Shown piece by piece: positions 61,572 through 64,000 of a DNA stretch of 64,000 nt; position 1 is the stretch's first letter, and every line of letters begins with the position of its first letter. The stretch comes from Rhopalosiphum padi (lineage: Eukaryota > Arthropoda > Insecta > Hemiptera > Aphididae), in the NCBI RefSeq assembly GCF_020882245.1, contig NC_083597.1, forward strand, positions 15,410,581 to 15,474,580. The letters run 5' to 3'. Below the pieces are notes generated by a model. That model ran no database searches. It saw nothing but the letters and a program-made list of their open reading frames with translations, and was not told the DNA's origin. The position numbers were made by a program, and so were the translations under genes.

Positions 61572-64000
61572 CTAAAAATAACATTAAGTACACATTTTCT
61601 ATGATATTGACAATTTTATTTAAAAAATTAAATATTTTTACCCTTGTAGAAAAACTTGTTGTTGTGCATTTTGTTGTTCGAATTGTGGTTGTTCTGGTAC
61701 TAAATTGCCATCATAATTTGCTTGTTGCGTATATTCAAAATATTCTTGCGGAATCTAAAAAAAAAAATTAAAACAAATTAACTAATTGATTATTACTTTG
61801 TACTTTGAAATTTTACTTGTGGTCGGTTGAAATTATTATTTTGGAAATTTGTTTGTCTTTTAGAAACACTCGATAAACCTTCTAACGTAACTTCTTTTTC
61901 ATTGTACTTATTTTCTGTTGATACTGATAATACACCTAAATAAATATATTTATATATTAATAGCAATTAATAATAATAATAATGGTAAAAAAATGGAAAC
62001 TCGCTTTTTTGAATAAAATATGTCAGATGCCCTCTATGGCTATATCAATGAGTAAGTATTTAATGTTCAAGTTTTAAATATCAAAACTGAAAATTGTATA
62101 TATTTTCAACTATAAATAATATCCGAAATTCATGGTTTTGATGTTTTTTGTTAAAATGTCAAACGCTTATGAAATTTTAATTATATATTTTTGATATTTT
62201 AAAAACTCTTAAAGTACAACTTATGAGGAACCTTGTATTCAATTTATAAAAATTATTTAAAAGTAAAAACCCAATATTTCAAAATAAATCTATTAAATAA
62301 ATAAGGAGGAGCCAAAATATTTCGAAAATTATACAATCATAAAAATTGATAATTTTAAAAATATTTATATATTTATATAATCAATGAAAATTTCAAGTCA
62401 AATATTTATAGTTATTTTTTTTTTTAATTACAACAAAATAATAAAATCAATTTTTTAAGATTAATGTAACTTAAACATTTTCATTTACCATAACTCTTTT
62501 TTTTATTTTATTTTTATTAAAAAAATTATAGCGAAATTGTCACTGTTGATTCCACAAAGTAGTAAGTACTAACTAAATACAATGTTTTACCAAAAAACAC
62601 CCTCAACATTGGTGATCGAAAAATTGTTTAGCTTATTTAGAGCTCATTTTATATATTTTCAATTTTCAATTTGTCTCTCATAAATGTTATTTTTTATACA
62701 TATAATAAAATTTTTAAATATTTTCATTGATTTTTTTTTAAAACGTTGATAACATTTTTCATAATGTGCCATTATGCGTACATCATATGATATTATAATA
62801 ATTAATAATATAATGTAACAAAGGTAAGTGATGTTGGAACTTGAAACTTGAAACTTTTTGATTTTACGTACAATATTATTAAATATACCTACATAATAAA
62901 AATGTAAAATATTTAGATTAATTTTGTTATTGATACCACAAATTTATACACAAGACTTATTTAAACTATTCTATACATTACGTCAGTATTGACTGATAAG
63001 TTAATAATAGTTAATTATATTATATGAAATAGTACCTATTATAACTGTTGCTACAAAATATATGCGATTTGTTTTAGCAACAATCAATTCAACCTATCTT
63101 TACTTATAGAAAAATAAGTTATTAAAAGCAAAGTACCTAAATATTATTTAAAATTTTAAAATATCCTTAGAAATATAGGCCACGTCTCTGAACAGTATCG
63201 TTTTCTATATTTAATGATTTATTTATTACGATTACCTACTCAATAACCAGGTACGCGATCCATTCGATACCTACTATAGTACATCAGAAAGACTGATTTT
63301 CCCCTGATTTTTTGTAAATTGTCCCTCATATTTTATTGCTAAGGATATATTATAAGTACTAAACGTTTAATATTTTATTACATTTTTATCTGTTTACAAT
63401 CGAAATTACGTTTTAATTATTATGTGAATTTCGATCATAGTTAGCCAACGCGATTTTGTAATAGTCAGACGGGTTCAATTAACCGTAATGATTTTTTAGA
63501 ACCAGTTTTTTTTCCTGTACATGCGTTTAACCTAACCGTCTGATATTTTTTTCCTTAGCGTTTGTTACACGAAACATGACAATGACACACTGACTAACTG
63601 ACTATCGGGTAACTGCGTGTAACAAAGTCGTGTCGCGCAACTCTCGTTCTAAACCTAACCCGACCCAGTTTTCGATTAAATACTGTTTTTATATTCACTT
63701 TATCGATCTCGCTCGCAGTCAGACAGAGTAAATACTAAAAAGAAAATACATGGCCGAACATGGCGACCTCTCGACCTATTCCACGTGCGATATATTATAG
63801 TTTTTCATCGAATGATACTGACTTCCGAAGCGGACCAAAGTCAAAACAAACTAATTTTATACTTACCCGTCCCGTGTTTCCCTCGTCCGACCTCACATGG
63901 TATAGTCGGATGTGCGTTGTTTACACCGTTGTCGGTGTTTATACTATGATCAGCGTACACCTCAAGTATCACTTGACCCGTTACTCGAGTCCCTACAGTA
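60104..64000 (-). CDS. Gln-rich low-complexity protein, 3' part (at least 610 residues, 4 exons seen)
   Basis: Exons 63867-64000 (continuing off the window), 61817-61935, 61642-61754 and 60104-61571 join in one open frame of 610 residues plus stop. The first visible exon has no in-frame Met, so the start and any signal peptide lie outside. The protein is rich in Gln, Pro, Thr and Asn. At residues 205-243 it has about five seven-residue repeats of the type QQQNFAP, then basic segments with a poly-Gln stretch (EKPQQQQDQQPQQQQQ). A more ordinary C-terminus includes GIRHLYRVDYDQSGNELPLT near residues 578-597. No domain is recognised and cysteine is almost absent. Composition and neighbours suggest an extracellular-matrix protein (inference). 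Junction phases agree at all three introns. Confidence 0.83.
61208..61324. repeat. Coding minisatellite, about 21-base unit
   Basis: Tandem units such as TTGTTGTTGAGGAGCAAAAT encode the QQQNFAP-type heptads of the Gln-rich protein on the minus strand. The middle copies are nearly identical, the outer ones diverged. Confidence 0.85.
61642..61754 (-). CDS. Penultimate exon of the Gln-rich gene
   Basis: Acceptor TTTTTTTTTTAG before 61754; donor CAAGG|GTAAAA. Codes IPQEYFEYTQQANYDG through VFLQ plus two bases. Flanked by very short introns of 62 and 70 bases. Confidence 0.85.
61817..61935 (-). CDS. Upstream internal exon of the Gln-rich gene
   Basis: Acceptor ATTTATTTAG, two bases completing a Gly codon, then VLSVSTENKYNEKEVTLEG through NFNRPQ and donor CCACAA|GTAAAA. 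Only this frame is open across the exon. Confidence 0.8.
61936..63866 (-). other. 1.9 kb intron of the Gln-rich gene
   Basis: AT-rich, with stretches resembling the dispersed repeat's right end near 63195-63270 (CAGTATCGTTTTCTATATTT, then CATTCGATACC). A GC-richer patch at 63530-63800 has no assignable exon. Confidence 0.55.
63867..64000 (-). CDS. First visible exon of the Gln-rich gene (cut by the window edge)
   Basis: The donor GGGACGG|GTAAGT is strong. The frame that fits the next exon is open over the whole 134 bases, including QVILEVYADHSINTDNGVNN and one Cys. It contains no in-frame ATG. Confidence 0.7.

Noticed and set aside
1..64000. CRISPR arrays, bacterial operons, viral integrations
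   Set aside because: No spaced direct repeats of CRISPR type, no ribosome-binding-site gene strings and no virus-like frames were seen; the DNA is eukaryotic in structure.

Overview
The window looks like nuclear DNA of a hemipteran insect, most likely an aphid. It is very AT-rich, its genes are split by introns from about 60 bases to over 9 kb, and it carries diverged copies of a dispersed repeat that resembles one I associate with aphid genomes. That organism call is inference. No transposase, reverse transcriptase or virus-like reading frame was recognised. Most long open frames are chance; the real genes had to be rebuilt from exons by splice sites and reading phase.

Layout. 1-8.0 kb: intergenic, with a tRNA-Tyr gene containing a short intron, one copy of the dispersed repeat, a short inverted-repeat element, and two promoter-like sites. 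8.3-32.3 kb (+): a five-exon gene for a secreted 274-residue protein with one C-terminal chitin-binding (peritrophin-A) domain, resembling the CPAP1 cuticular proteins. Its introns hold repeats and a fold-back element. 35.4-38.1 kb (-): a two-exon gene for a 126-residue secreted protein. 38.2-48.5 kb: mostly non-coding. 48.5-55.7 kb (-): a gene for a secreted proline/threonine-rich protein with two candidate first exons. 50.7-54.9 kb (+): a two-exon gene for a lysine-rich coiled-coil protein, nested on the opposite strand. 60.1-64.0 kb (-): the 3' four exons of a glutamine-rich protein gene that runs off the right edge.

Three of the five genes encode proteins with a clear signal peptide and low-complexity or chitin-binding sequence. 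A fourth (the glutamine-rich one, N-terminus missing) has similar composition. The neighbourhood therefore looks like a group of extracellular-matrix or cuticle genes (inference). All intron-exon models come from canonical GT/AG sites and uninterrupted frames and have not been checked against transcripts.
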